Shown here in pieces: positions 1 to 6,998 of a DNA stretch of 24,239 bases. A program made the translations under genes and the position numbers. Origin of the DNA: an uncultured Muribaculaceae bacterium (GTDB lineage Bacteria > Bacteroidota > Bacteroidia > Bacteroidales > Muribaculaceae); assembly GCA_910584735.1 (NCBI GenBank), contig CAJUBM010000033.1:1-24239 (forward strand), read 5' to 3'. Each line of letters opens with the position of its first letter. Position 1 is the first letter of the stretch. A model generated the notes under the pieces. The model had not been told where the DNA came from. It did no database searches and was given only the letters and a program-made list of their open reading frames with translations.

Positions 1-51
1 GGGGACACAAGGATTTTCAGTCCTTTGCTCTACCAACTGAGCTATGGCACC
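1..51 (-). tRNA. tRNA-Phe (GAA), 3' part cut off by window edge
   Basis: Read on the minus strand, the sequence starts at base 51 with the acceptor strand GGTGCCA. It continues with the D arm (GCTC/GAGC stem around AGTTGGTA) and an anticodon stem AAGGA/TCCTT closing the loop CTGAAAA. The anticodon GAA lies at bases 18-16, so the tRNA reads Phe codons. The T arm and 3' acceptor strand lie beyond the left edge of the window. A Bacteroidetes-type promoter sits about 30 bases upstream. Confidence 0.93.
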
Positions 52-80
52 ATTGGGATGGGTTTCCCGTTTTTGCGATG

Positions 81-112
81 CAAAGGTAGGTGTTTTTTTT
101 TAGATGTACAAA
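81..112 (-). promoter_or_regulatory. Promoter of tRNA-Phe
   Basis: On the minus strand the -7 box TACCTTTG (88-81) matches the Bacteroidetes consensus TAnnTTTG exactly. A TTTG -33 box (112-109) lies 20 bases upstream. The tRNA 5' end at 51 is about 30 bases downstream. The tRNA-Leu at the other end of the window has the same -7 box. Confidence 0.75.
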
Positions 113-212
113 TTTTGGGTTACTTTTTTGTGTTTATTCTATTATGGGCAGTTGCTTGGCGGGCATATATGCAGAGGATGGGACATTATATATGGGGCGG
201 TATGAGATGCGT

Positions 213-968
213 TTAGAGTTCCAGATGGAGTATGGGGTATGGCTTTCCTTCGCTGTCGAGGGCATCGCGTCCGATGACGGAGAATCCGTGTTTGCGGTAG
301 AAGGCTAATGCGCGGAGGTTTTGCTCGTTGACGTCAACCTTACGGATGCCTTTGGTGGTGATGGCGAATTCCAGGAGCTTGGAACCGAAACCTTTGCCCA
401 TTTCAGAGGGATGGACGAACAGCATTTCCACCATCTCTTTGCTCAGGCCGATAAACGCGCCCCATTGTCCGTTGCTGTTGCGTATGGCGTAGAGTTCGAC
501 ATTCGGCATGTAGTCGCGGGGAAGCCTCTGGCGATAAAATTCAATATCGTCTTCAGACAAGAAATCGTGGGTGGCTTTTACTGACGCCAGCCATACTTTT
601 GTCAGCGCTTCATAGTCTTCTCTTTGGTTTATCCTACATATCATGGGCTGCTTTTTTCTCATCCTTGGTTTCGGGTAGGGCAGTTCCTCCCAAAGGGTTT
701 TGATTACCTCGCGGGCTTTACGCTGGTCGGCGAAATCAAGGATGTATGCCTCCTTGGCTCCTTCGTAGGGATGTCCTGTTTCGGCACCGACCATAAGCGG
801 GGCTATCGATGCGAGGCGTTTAACATACGCATTGTTGTCACATGCCGTAATCACGCATTTCCCATTTAGGTGGATTATGTATTCGCCCATCATCTTGCGG
901 CTGCGTACCTCTCCCAGCGGGGAAAGTGCCTCGCAGATAAAATCAATAAACTCTTTGTTACACGCCAT
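213..968 (-). CDS. TfoX N-terminal-like domain fused to YjaB-like GNAT acetyltransferase
   Basis: The protein has 251 residues in two domains. Residues about 3-95 resemble the TfoX N-terminal domain (RSRKMMGEYIIHLNGK, then a GHPYEGAKEAYILDF stretch). Residues about 110-251 are a GNAT acetyltransferase very like E. coli YjaB: VKATHDFLSEDD, the acetyl-CoA loop at 183-196 with MGKGFGS, then VNEQNLRALAFYRKHGF and GKPYPILHLEL near the end. A lysine/arginine-rich linker joins them. GNAT enzymes move an acetyl group from acetyl-CoA to an amine; the substrate here is unknown. The ATG at 968 was chosen because MACNKEF is the usual start of TfoX-like proteins. An upstream TTG at 1004 lies inside the repeat element and overlaps a promoter box. 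The role of the TfoX-like domain is not clear from sequence. Family calls are firm; function is open. Confidence 0.85.
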   Translation of the reverse strand: MACNKEFIDFICEALSPLGEVRSRKMMGEYIIHLNGKCVITACDNNAYVKRLASIAPLMVGAETGHPYEGAKEAYILDFADQRKAREVIKTLWEELPYPKPRMRKKQPMICRINQREDYEALTKVWLASVKATHDFLSEDDIEFYRQRLPRDYMPNVELYAIRNSNGQWGAFIGLSKEMVEMLFVHPSEMGKGFGSKLLEFAITTKGIRKVDVNEQNLRALAFYRKHGFSVIGRDALDSEGKPYPILHLEL

Positions 969-989
969 ATGCTGCTCATTGTCTATTAT

Positions 990-1173
990 TAAGTAACTGT
1001 TCAAAATTATTTTATATTAACCGGTCTGACTATTTAATGTTTCTCCGGCAAAATTTTTGAATCTTTCCCTCTCTTCATCAGTCGTGTAGCTCGCTACACT
1101 CCTTCTTCATCGAGGAAAATCTTCTAAAAATTTTCCTCGGACAAACATTAAAATAATTTCGACCAGTTACTTA
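990..1173 (+). repeat. MITE-like palindromic repeat, copy 1 (long form)
   Basis: This 184-bp element (counting the flanking TA at each end) begins TAAGTAACTG and ends CAGTTACTTA. The inverted ends match for about 25 bases with 2 mismatches. Inside, a second pair of arms begins AATGTTT near 1040 and ends AAACATT at 1149. The tip is a perfect 7-bp stem, GTGTAGC/GCTACAC, at 1084-1099 with a 2-base loop. The left arm carries about 21 extra bases (containing ACCGGT) with no partner on the right. Copy 2 at 13894-14078 differs at about 4 positions. No open frame is present, so any movement would need a transposase encoded elsewhere. The TA borders and inverted ends suggest a mariner/IS630-type MITE; that is inference. 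Confidence 0.8.
1002..1009 (-). promoter_or_regulatory. Outward -7 box in the repeat end, facing the TfoX/GNAT gene
   Basis: TAATTTTG on the minus strand (1009-1002) matches TAnnTTTG exactly and lies 34 bases before the ATG at 968. It is inside the terminal inverted repeat. No clear TTTG -33 box is seen 18-21 bases upstream, so strength is uncertain. If used, the element supplies the promoter of this gene. Confidence 0.45.
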
Positions 1174-1271
1174 TGAATGTAAAGTTACAGAAAAATCGCT
1201 GTCCTCTATTAATATCTCCGGGAGTAAGGCAGCAGAAAGATGTGCATTAACATATTTTAAGTATTTTTTTC

Positions 1272-1302
1272 TTGACAATCGAGCCTCATGCATTTATCTT
1301 TA
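1272..1302 (+). promoter_or_regulatory. Promoter of the LRR surface protein gene
   Basis: A TTG -33 box at 1272-1274 is followed 20 bases later by TATCTTTA at 1295-1302, one base off the Bacteroidetes -7 consensus TAnnTTTG. The coding start is about 97 bases downstream. Confidence 0.5.
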
Positions 1303-1398
1303 CAAAAAAATAATGAGATAATCTAAATTTTTGCTTAAAAACGTAAAAGGTAAAGATTGGATTATTACAAAATACCTTAATCTAAAATAATTTTTCCA

Positions 1399-2550
1399 AT
1401 GAAGAAGTTTTATTCTGTAGCTGCGATATTTTTAATAGGTGTCCTTATGTCCCAGGCTACGGACATGGTAGGAGAGGCGTTCAGTTCGCAAGGACTGTGG
1501 TTTGAGTCTGTCAAGGATAACGGCGGGAACTGGACCGCGAGGGTTGTGGCGTCTTATTCAGGGAGCCGTTACAGCCAGGATGAGATAATCGTGCCTGCCA
1601 CGGTGGAGAGCCGGGGAACGGTTATGGTGGTTACAGCTATTGGAAAGGATGCTTTTACCGGTTGTGAGAATCTTAGAAAGATTTCCATAGCGGAGGGCGT
1701 CAAGGTTATCGGCGACAATAATTTCACAGGCTGCCCGAAGCTGGAGAAGGTCTTATTGCCTTCCGGCCTTATAGAAATAGGGGGTAATTGCTTCAGTGAG
1801 TTGCCTTCGTTGGGCAGCATCGTGCTGCCGGAAGGGTTGACTGATGTAGGGAGTGGATCGTTCTGTTCGCTTGGCGTTTCACATCTGGAGCTTGGCTCAA
1901 TAAGGGAGATTCCGCAAAATTCGTTCTGCAACCTGCCGATGCTTAAATCTTTGGTGGTTCCGGCGAGTGTAGGTGTCATCGAAAGTGGCGCGGTCAGCGA
2001 TACGGGGATAGAGGAGGTATGGTTTGAATCTGCCGGATCCTCACAGGAGAAGATGTTGCTGCTGACGAACGGATCATTCCGCAACAACAAGGCTCTCCGG
2101 CGTATCTATTGCCGTCATAGTACACCTCCACGGGTAGAGGGGCCGGTTAGCGCTGATTTCGACGTTACTCCATTCCAGCATAACTTTCCGTTCCGTACCG
2201 ATAATATACAGACATTGGAAGAGTTGTCGGCTCTGACCCTCTATGTGCCTACATATTGCGCCGGAACCTATAGCTATGGGCTTCTATGGGAGCGTATGAC
2301 CATAGCGGAACATGATTTTGAGGCCGGATTGGACAGCGCGGATGCCGATTGTGCGGTGCGGGTAGATGTGGTTCCGGGCGGTGTTTCTGTCTCCGCAACA
2401 GGAAGCCGGGTACCTGTGAGGATATGCACTATTTCCGGAATGGAGGTTTATAGCGCTGAAAATGAGTCGGGTAATATCCGCTGTGTGCTTCCATCGGGGA
2501 TATATGTTGTCAAGGCCGGAGATAGCGTTAGAAAGGTATCAATACGCTAA
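1399..2550 (+). CDS. Secreted BspA-type leucine-rich repeat protein with type IX sorting tail
   Basis: The 383-residue protein opens with a signal peptide (residues 1-20, MKKF then a hydrophobic run ending SQA). Residues about 65-240 hold five to six BspA-type (LRR_5) repeats, recognisable by recurring units such as AFTGCENLRKISIAEGVKVI and GLIEIGGNCFSELPSL. The last about 65 residues resemble a type IX secretion sorting domain: VRICTISGMEVYS, then LPSGIYVVKAGDSVRKVSIR. The expected path is Sec export, then outer-membrane passage and surface anchoring by the type IX system, with the tail cleaved by a PorU-type sortase; two PorU-like proteins are encoded in this window. BspA-like proteins often bind host or bacterial surfaces, but the ligand here is unknown. 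It stands alone, with its own promoter, convergent with the helicase gene. Confidence 0.85.
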   Translation: MKKFYSVAAIFLIGVLMSQATDMVGEAFSSQGLWFESVKDNGGNWTARVVASYSGSRYSQDEIIVPATVESRGTVMVVTAIGKDAFTGCENLRKISIAEGVKVIGDNNFTGCPKLEKVLLPSGLIEIGGNCFSELPSLGSIVLPEGLTDVGSGSFCSLGVSHLELGSIREIPQNSFCNLPMLKSLVVPASVGVIESGAVSDTGIEEVWFESAGSSQEKMLLLTNGSFRNNKALRRIYCRHSTPPRVEGPVSADFDVTPFQHNFPFRTDNIQTLEELSALTLYVPTYCAGTYSYGLLWERMTIAEHDFEAGLDSADADCAVRVDVVPGGVSVSATGSRVPVRICTISGMEVYSAENESGNIRCVLPSGIYVVKAGDSVRKVSIR

Positions 2551-2588
2551 GACGTGGCATAAACATGAGATGCCGTGGCGGGATGGTG

Positions 2589-4022
2589 TCAACGTACCGT
2601 CAGCCCCGGGTTTATAAACGTAAGATGGCTCGTAGCGCGTGTCACGGCGGTGTATAGCCAGCGGTAGAAATCAAGTGTGCCGTAGGCCTCGGGAGGGATA
2701 TACCCCATATCTACGAATACCGAGGCCCACTGGCCGCCCTGGGCCTTGTGGCATGTCACTGCATAGGCATATTTCACCTGTAGCGCGTTGTGGTAGGGGT
2801 CGGCCCGCAGGACTTTCTTCTGTGCGGTAAGTGAGCCGTTCTGCACCCCGGCATCGTAGAGAGCGCGGTCAAGCACTTTCTGGGCTATCTCGCGGGGGAG
2901 CCCGGCGGTTTCGGATGTGAGCGATTCGAGATTCAGCTTTGCCTCCACCGAAGCTCCCAAATCGGGCAGGTAGAGGCGTACATCGGCAAAAAGCACGTCA
3001 TCGCGTTTTTCGGTGGCATATACCTCTTCGACCACGGCGGTCTCGCCGTTTGCCAGGAAGTCTATGTCGCGATTCTCGCGTGTCCAAAAATAGTTATTCT
3101 TCGCCAGCACCAGGCGTTCCCCCTTGGCAAGTACTTCCTCCCGGTCGTAGACTATGCGGCGCAGGGCCAGGTTGAAATCCACCGCCCGGCGGTTGGAGCG
3201 TGTTATTATTATTGTCTGCTCCTCGCCATATTGCGCGAAGGAGCGGCGCAGTGTGTCTTCAAGTTCCTCCGGGTGGGCGATGGAGATGTCGGGGAACGGC
3301 GATTCTGTAAGCACCGGTTCCGGCAGGGGGGAGGCGAGCATGGCCCGGCGGAGCCATGTGGCGTTGTATAGGATGCCGGAACGTTCTTTTTGGCGCACTG
3401 TGCGCGTCATAACGGCGCGTGTCACCCGCAGACCCATATCCTTTAACCTCAAAGGCTCCATGGCCGGTGATGTCAAAGAGCCCACCGGGGGGAGCTGGGC
3501 CGTGTCGCCCAAGAGAATCAGGCGGCAGTTGATGCCGGAATATACGTACATCACCAGGTCGTCGAGAAGGCTGTTGGCCGAGGTCTCCGACTCTTCACCA
3601 ATCATTGATGCCTCATCCACGATGAATACCGTGTTCACATGCGGATTCGGGCAGAGACGGGCCTGCAGGCGTCCGTCAGGTCCCATCGTCGGTGAGCCGT
3701 ATATCTTGCGGTGTATCGTGCAGGCAGGCATCCCCGTGAAGTTGGCGAACACCTTTGCCGCCCGCCCCGTGGAGGCCATCAATACGGTAGGGATTCCAAC
3801 CTGCCTGAGCGTACGCACCAACGCCCCCATAACCGAGGTCTTTCCCGTGCCGGCGTAGCCGTTGAGGATGAAGACCGAGTCCTGGGGGGTATATGCCGAG
3901 CAGAAGCGTGCCAGCGCCGCTGCCAGCTTTATCTGCTGGTCCGTAGGCTCGAAAGGCATCCCCTCGAGCATCAGTGCCGCGAATCCCTGTATATCCAATA
4001 TATTATCTTCCAATATAACCAC
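2589..4022 (-). CDS. RecD-like superfamily 1 DNA helicase (ATP-dependent)
   Basis: The 477-residue protein carries the helicase motifs of the RecD/Pif1 group in order. Walker A GYAGTGKT is at 55-62 (lysine 61), Walker B VDEAS at about 135-139, and motif III GDTAQLPPVGS at 172-182. Near the C-terminus are TCHKAQGGQW and WLYTAVTRA (about 455-463), the last holding the arginine finger region. It lacks the long N-terminal domain of RecD2, and no recB or recC is nearby, so it probably acts alone in DNA repair or replication restart rather than in RecBCD. The displayed start is a GTG at 4022. No ATG lies upstream in frame; the next in-frame ATG (residue 18) would still leave the conserved EPTDQQ segment intact. 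A TACTTTTG box at 4103-4096 fits transcription from about 70 bases upstream. Confidence 0.88.
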   Translation of the reverse strand: MVILEDNILDIQGFAALMLEGMPFEPTDQQIKLAAALARFCSAYTPQDSVFILNGYAGTGKTSVMGALVRTLRQVGIPTVLMASTGRAAKVFANFTGMPACTIHRKIYGSPTMGPDGRLQARLCPNPHVNTVFIVDEASMIGEESETSANSLLDDLVMYVYSGINCRLILLGDTAQLPPVGSLTSPAMEPLRLKDMGLRVTRAVMTRTVRQKERSGILYNATWLRRAMLASPLPEPVLTESPFPDISIAHPEELEDTLRRSFAQYGEEQTIIITRSNRRAVDFNLALRRIVYDREEVLAKGERLVLAKNNYFWTRENRDIDFLANGETAVVEEVYATEKRDDVLFADVRLYLPDLGASVEAKLNLESLTSETAGLPREIAQKVLDRALYDAGVQNGSLTAQKKVLRADPYHNALQVKYAYAVTCHKAQGGQWASVFVDMGYIPPEAYGTLDFYRWLYTAVTRATSHLTFINPGLTVR

Positions 4023-4095
4023 AACGCCGCTTTCGGAGTGTGGTTCGAATCAGGTTGTTGAAAATTATAGGAATCTTAAGGATTTTCTCCGACGG

Positions 4096-4103
4096 CAAAA
4101 GTA
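4096..4103 (-). promoter_or_regulatory. -7 box of the RecD-like helicase promoter
   Basis: TACTTTTG read on the minus strand is an exact TAnnTTTG match about 75 bases before the GTG start. A good -33 box is not obvious. It lies back to back with the promoter of the restriction-modification pair. Confidence 0.5.
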
Positions 4104-4180
4104 CAATATTTTTCCTTAAATATGGATGGTAATTTAGAGTATCTTATGTTATATCGGAAAGGGAGGATAAAATTTATCTA

Positions 4181-4212
4181 TTTTCTATTTAAAGATAAAT
4201 ATGCTATCTTTG
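4181..4212 (+). promoter_or_regulatory. Promoter of the restriction-modification operon
   Basis: TATCTTTG at 4205-4212 matches TAnnTTTG exactly. A TTTT tract at 4181-4184, 20 bases upstream, could serve as the -33 box. The methyltransferase ATG is 16 bases after the box, so the leader is very short. Confidence 0.6.
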
Positions 4213-4228
4213 CAGAAAAGAGAAATAG

Positions 4229-5185
4229 ATGAAACCAATGATAAAATATAGGGGAGGAAAGTCGAAAGAATTGCCTCATATAATGGGACATATCCCTTGT
4301 TTTAAGGGGCGATATGTCGAACCTTTTTTTGGAGGAGGTGCAGTATTCTTTTCTCTTGAGCCAGAATGTGCAATTATTAACGACATTAATACCAAATTAG
4401 TTGAGTTCTATCGCGGGGTAAGGGATGAATATAAGAGGTTGCGCAAAGAACTTGATGAAGTCGAGTTGTTGTACGCGTCTAATAGGAAGGAATTTGAACG
4501 TTTGAAGAAACAATCCCCGGAGGAACGTGTCAAAGATAAAAACGAAGATTTATATTATAGCCTCAGGGCAATGTTTAATGAAACAGAAGAAAAATTTTAT
4601 TCAGATGCGTTGCTCTACTACTATATAAATAAAACCGCATATTCGGGTATGATTCGCTATAATGCAAAAGGAGAATTTAATGTGCCATTTGGTCGGTATG
4701 TGAATCTGAATACCAAATCTGTTACATTGGAACATAGTAGGCTATTGCAGCGTGCCGATATATATAATAAGGATTATAGTGAAATCTTTAATATGTGTGA
4801 TGGCAATGATTTTATATTTCTTGATCCTCCGTACGATTGTGTTTTTTCCGATTATGGGAATAAGGAGTATAGAGATGGATTTAACGAGGAAAATCATAGA
4901 CGACTGGCTGGTGATTTTAGGAATCTGCCATGTAAAACTTTGATGGTAATTGGATTGACGCCATTGACAAAGGAGCTATATGATGGATATATAGTGGATG
5001 AGTATGATAAAAACTATGCTGTGAATATCCGTAACCGATTTAAATCCTCTGCCCGACATATTATTGTGTCAAATTATAGAGAGGGTTGGAAAGATACATA
5101 TCTTCGGCATTATGATACATATAATAGGTCGGAAAATGTTCAACTGATGTTATTTGAAGCAACAAAACAATATGGCACGAATTGA
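4229..5185 (+). CDS. D12-class DNA N6-adenine methyltransferase (Dam-like), RM modification subunit
   Basis: This 318-residue protein has the D12-class layout. The AdoMet-binding start is KYRGGKSKELP (6-16) with YVEPFFGGGAVFFSLEP (about 30-46). A central helical and target-recognition part follows, then the catalytic DPPY motif at residues 199-202 within FIFLDPPYDC. The family methylates the N6 of adenine; Dam acts on GATC. Its partner, the AlwI-family endonuclease, starts inside its last codons (14-base overlap). In such a pair the enzyme protects host DNA from its own nuclease, and the shared operon with the methylase first favours early protection. If the nuclease cuts GGATC as AlwI does, a GATC-type methylase would protect it. 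Codon and base use are much more AT-rich than in the flanking housekeeping genes, which suggests horizontal arrival. Confidence 0.92.
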   Translation: MKPMIKYRGGKSKELPHIMGHIPCFKGRYVEPFFGGGAVFFSLEPECAIINDINTKLVEFYRGVRDEYKRLRKELDEVELLYASNRKEFERLKKQSPEERVKDKNEDLYYSLRAMFNETEEKFYSDALLYYYINKTAYSGMIRYNAKGEFNVPFGRYVNLNTKSVTLEHSRLLQRADIYNKDYSEIFNMCDGNDFIFLDPPYDCVFSDYGNKEYRDGFNEENHRRLAGDFRNLPCKTLMVIGLTPLTKELYDGYIVDEYDKNYAVNIRNRFKSSARHIIVSNYREGWKDTYLRHYDTYNRSENVQLMLFEATKQYGTN

Positions 5186-6851
5186 TAGTAAGGTTCTGTT
5201 TCTAACCACCTCACCCAGGACACCAACGAAAATGATTCCTGAGATTTCCTTGTTACATCGTAACTTTGAGGGAGAGTCTTGGAACCATGCCACTCAGGTT
5301 GCGTTTATGAATATGCTGCAAGATGAGAATTTTTTCAACGGTAAGGGGGAGAAGGATCCAGCTTTTAGCGCGCGTGACAGAATTACAAGGGCTCCAAAAT
5401 CGTTGGGATTCGTGATATTGTCTCCTAATATAGCACTTACACCTGCCGGAATGGCATTAATCTCTTCGACAAGGACTGAAGAGGTGTTTCTTCGTCAATT
5501 ATTGAAATTCCAAATACCTTCCCCCTATCATATCCCATCGGAGCGGGCGGCAAAATTTTGGATTAAACCCTATTTGGAGATTTTCAGGCTAATCCGTTAT
5601 TTTGGTGTGCTGAAATTTGATGAATTGAAAATATTTGCCTTACAATTGACCGATTACAGGGATTTTGATTTAATTGTACGTAAAATAGAAGTATTTCGAA
5701 AAGCAAAAGCCAGCCATGTGGGAAGCTATAGACGTTTTGTCGAGGAATATCTTGACAAGGAACTGCGGGAGGTTTATGCGGAGGAAATATCAGCCGGAAA
5801 TATATCTGTCAGGGAGAGTGATGGAAATTCGGTAATAAAATTTTTGAGAACCAAAGGACGCAATATGCGAGATTACGCGGATGCCTGTGTCCGTTATCTG
5901 CGAGCAACCGGGGTGGTAAATGTCTCGTATGAAGGAAAATCACTATCAATAGTCCCTGAGAAGCAGGTTGATGTAGATTTCTTCTTACAAAATATAGAAC
6001 GTGTACCATGTTTTGTTAGTGATAAGGCTGCTTATGTTGATTATCTGGGTTCTACCAAATATCCGCTTCTGCTGACAGACAATAGAGAACGGCTTTTGGA
6101 GAAACTGTCTGTGGATTTTCCGCATGTGTCCATAAACAAATCAGTAACTACTGAAAAGCTGAAGATTATATATGATGATTTGCTTGAGAAGAGAAAGTCT
6201 GCGGTTTTAGAGAAACATATAAGAGATTTAAAGGATTATAAGCTTTACGATGATATACAAGATAAATATCAGCAGATTCTCGCGAATTCACTTTATGATA
6301 CGCCTCTAATGTTGGAATGGAATACATGGCGAGCTATGACGATGTTGGATGGAGGGAATGTGAAAGCGAATTTATCTTTCGATGATTTTGGGCAACCATT
6401 ATGCACCGCACAAGGAAATATGGCTGATATTGTATGTGATTATGGCGAGTTTAGTCTGAGTGTGGAAGTGACAATGTCTTGCGGGCAACGGCAATTTGAA
6501 ATGGAAGGTGAGCCCATTGTACGGCACTTAGCTAAATTAAAGCGGGCTACGAATAAACCCGCCTATTGTCTATTTTTAGCACCTAAGATTAATGATGCGA
6601 GTATTGCACATTCCTTTATGCTGCATAAGATGGATTTAACATTTTATGAAGGACATTCGGTGATAATACCATTGCCTATAAGTACATTTCAAAAGATGCT
6701 GGAAGATTCCAGAAAAGCTGGCTATATTCCGCAACCTCATCATATAAGAAGTTTTTTTGAGTATTCTAATGAAGTTGCAGATTCTTGTGTCAATGAGAGG
6801 GTTTGGTATAATCAGGTTGTCTCAAGGGCTTTAAATTGGTTAGAGCTATAA
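5172..6851 (+). CDS. AlwI-family type II restriction endonuclease
   Basis: This 559-residue protein matches the AlwI family (related to PleI, MlyI and BstNBI). Near the N-terminus it has TTSPRTPTKMIPEISLL, then FSARDRITRAPKSLGFV and LLKFQIPSPYH. The probable nuclease core is ADIVCDYGEFSLSVEVT, with Asp419 and Glu432 in the positions of a PD-(D/E)xK site. The usual lysine position holds Thr434, and GQRQFEMEGEPIVRH follows. AlwI cuts outside GGATC; the family also has GAGTC members, so the exact site here is not settled by sequence. The ATG at 5172 was preferred over a TTG at 5154. It overlaps the methyltransferase end by 14 bases, so translation is probably coupled. Like its partner it is AT-rich compared with neighbours. 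The reading frame is intact and full length. Confidence 0.9.
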   Translation: MARIDSKVLFLTTSPRTPTKMIPEISLLHRNFEGESWNHATQVAFMNMLQDENFFNGKGEKDPAFSARDRITRAPKSLGFVILSPNIALTPAGMALISSTRTEEVFLRQLLKFQIPSPYHIPSERAAKFWIKPYLEIFRLIRYFGVLKFDELKIFALQLTDYRDFDLIVRKIEVFRKAKASHVGSYRRFVEEYLDKELREVYAEEISAGNISVRESDGNSVIKFLRTKGRNMRDYADACVRYLRATGVVNVSYEGKSLSIVPEKQVDVDFFLQNIERVPCFVSDKAAYVDYLGSTKYPLLLTDNRERLLEKLSVDFPHVSINKSVTTEKLKIIYDDLLEKRKSAVLEKHIRDLKDYKLYDDIQDKYQQILANSLYDTPLMLEWNTWRAMTMLDGGNVKANLSFDDFGQPLCTAQGNMADIVCDYGEFSLSVEVTMSCGQRQFEMEGEPIVRHLAKLKRATNKPAYCLFLAPKINDASIAHSFMLHKMDLTFYEGHSVIIPLPISTFQKMLEDSRKAGYIPQPHHIRSFFEYSNEVADSCVNERVWYNQVVSRALNWLEL

Positions 6852-6906
6852 TGGATATAGACTGTCTGAAAATTTTTGTCAGCCGTTTTTTTATTCAGAG
6901 ATAATA

Positions 6907-6950
6907 TAAAAAGGCGGTGTGTCAAGATTCGATTTTTTGACACACCGCCT
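6907..6950 (-). terminator. Strong intrinsic terminator downstream of cysS
   Basis: A perfect 14-bp stem pairs 6912-6925 with 6937-6950 around an 11-base loop. On the minus strand it is followed by TTTTTATATTAT, a good uridine tract, and it lies about 50 bases after the cysS stop. On the plus strand the stem also follows the endonuclease gene by about 60 bases but lacks a T-run, so it may act weakly in that direction. Confidence 0.85.
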
Positions 6951-6998
6951 AAATTTATGCCCTGTTGTTAAGTTTTTTGTAATTACGGGGCTGGCTCG

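Larger units (their letters stand above)
969..1398. other. Intergenic region between divergent genes
   Basis: This 430-base stretch separates the minus-strand acetyltransferase fusion from the plus-strand LRR gene. It holds repeat copy 1 (990-1173), the outward promoter box in its left end, and a separate promoter for the LRR gene at 1272-1302. Bases 1174-1271 are AT-rich and show no open frame or clear structure. About 90 bases of untranslated leader precede the ATG at 1399. Confidence 0.7.

Noticed and set aside
25..308. Short plus-strand open frames near the left edge
   Set aside because: They overlap the tRNA-Phe gene, its promoter and the end of the acetyltransferase gene, and show no protein family signal.
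2551..2588. Possible terminator between the convergent LRR and helicase genes
   Set aside because: Only a 5-bp GGCAT/ATGCC stem is seen and there is no T-run in either direction.
3154..3858. Plus-strand open frame of 234 codons
   Set aside because: It is antisense to the RecD-like helicase and low in complexity (rich in R and S), typical of a shadow frame in GC-rich DNA.
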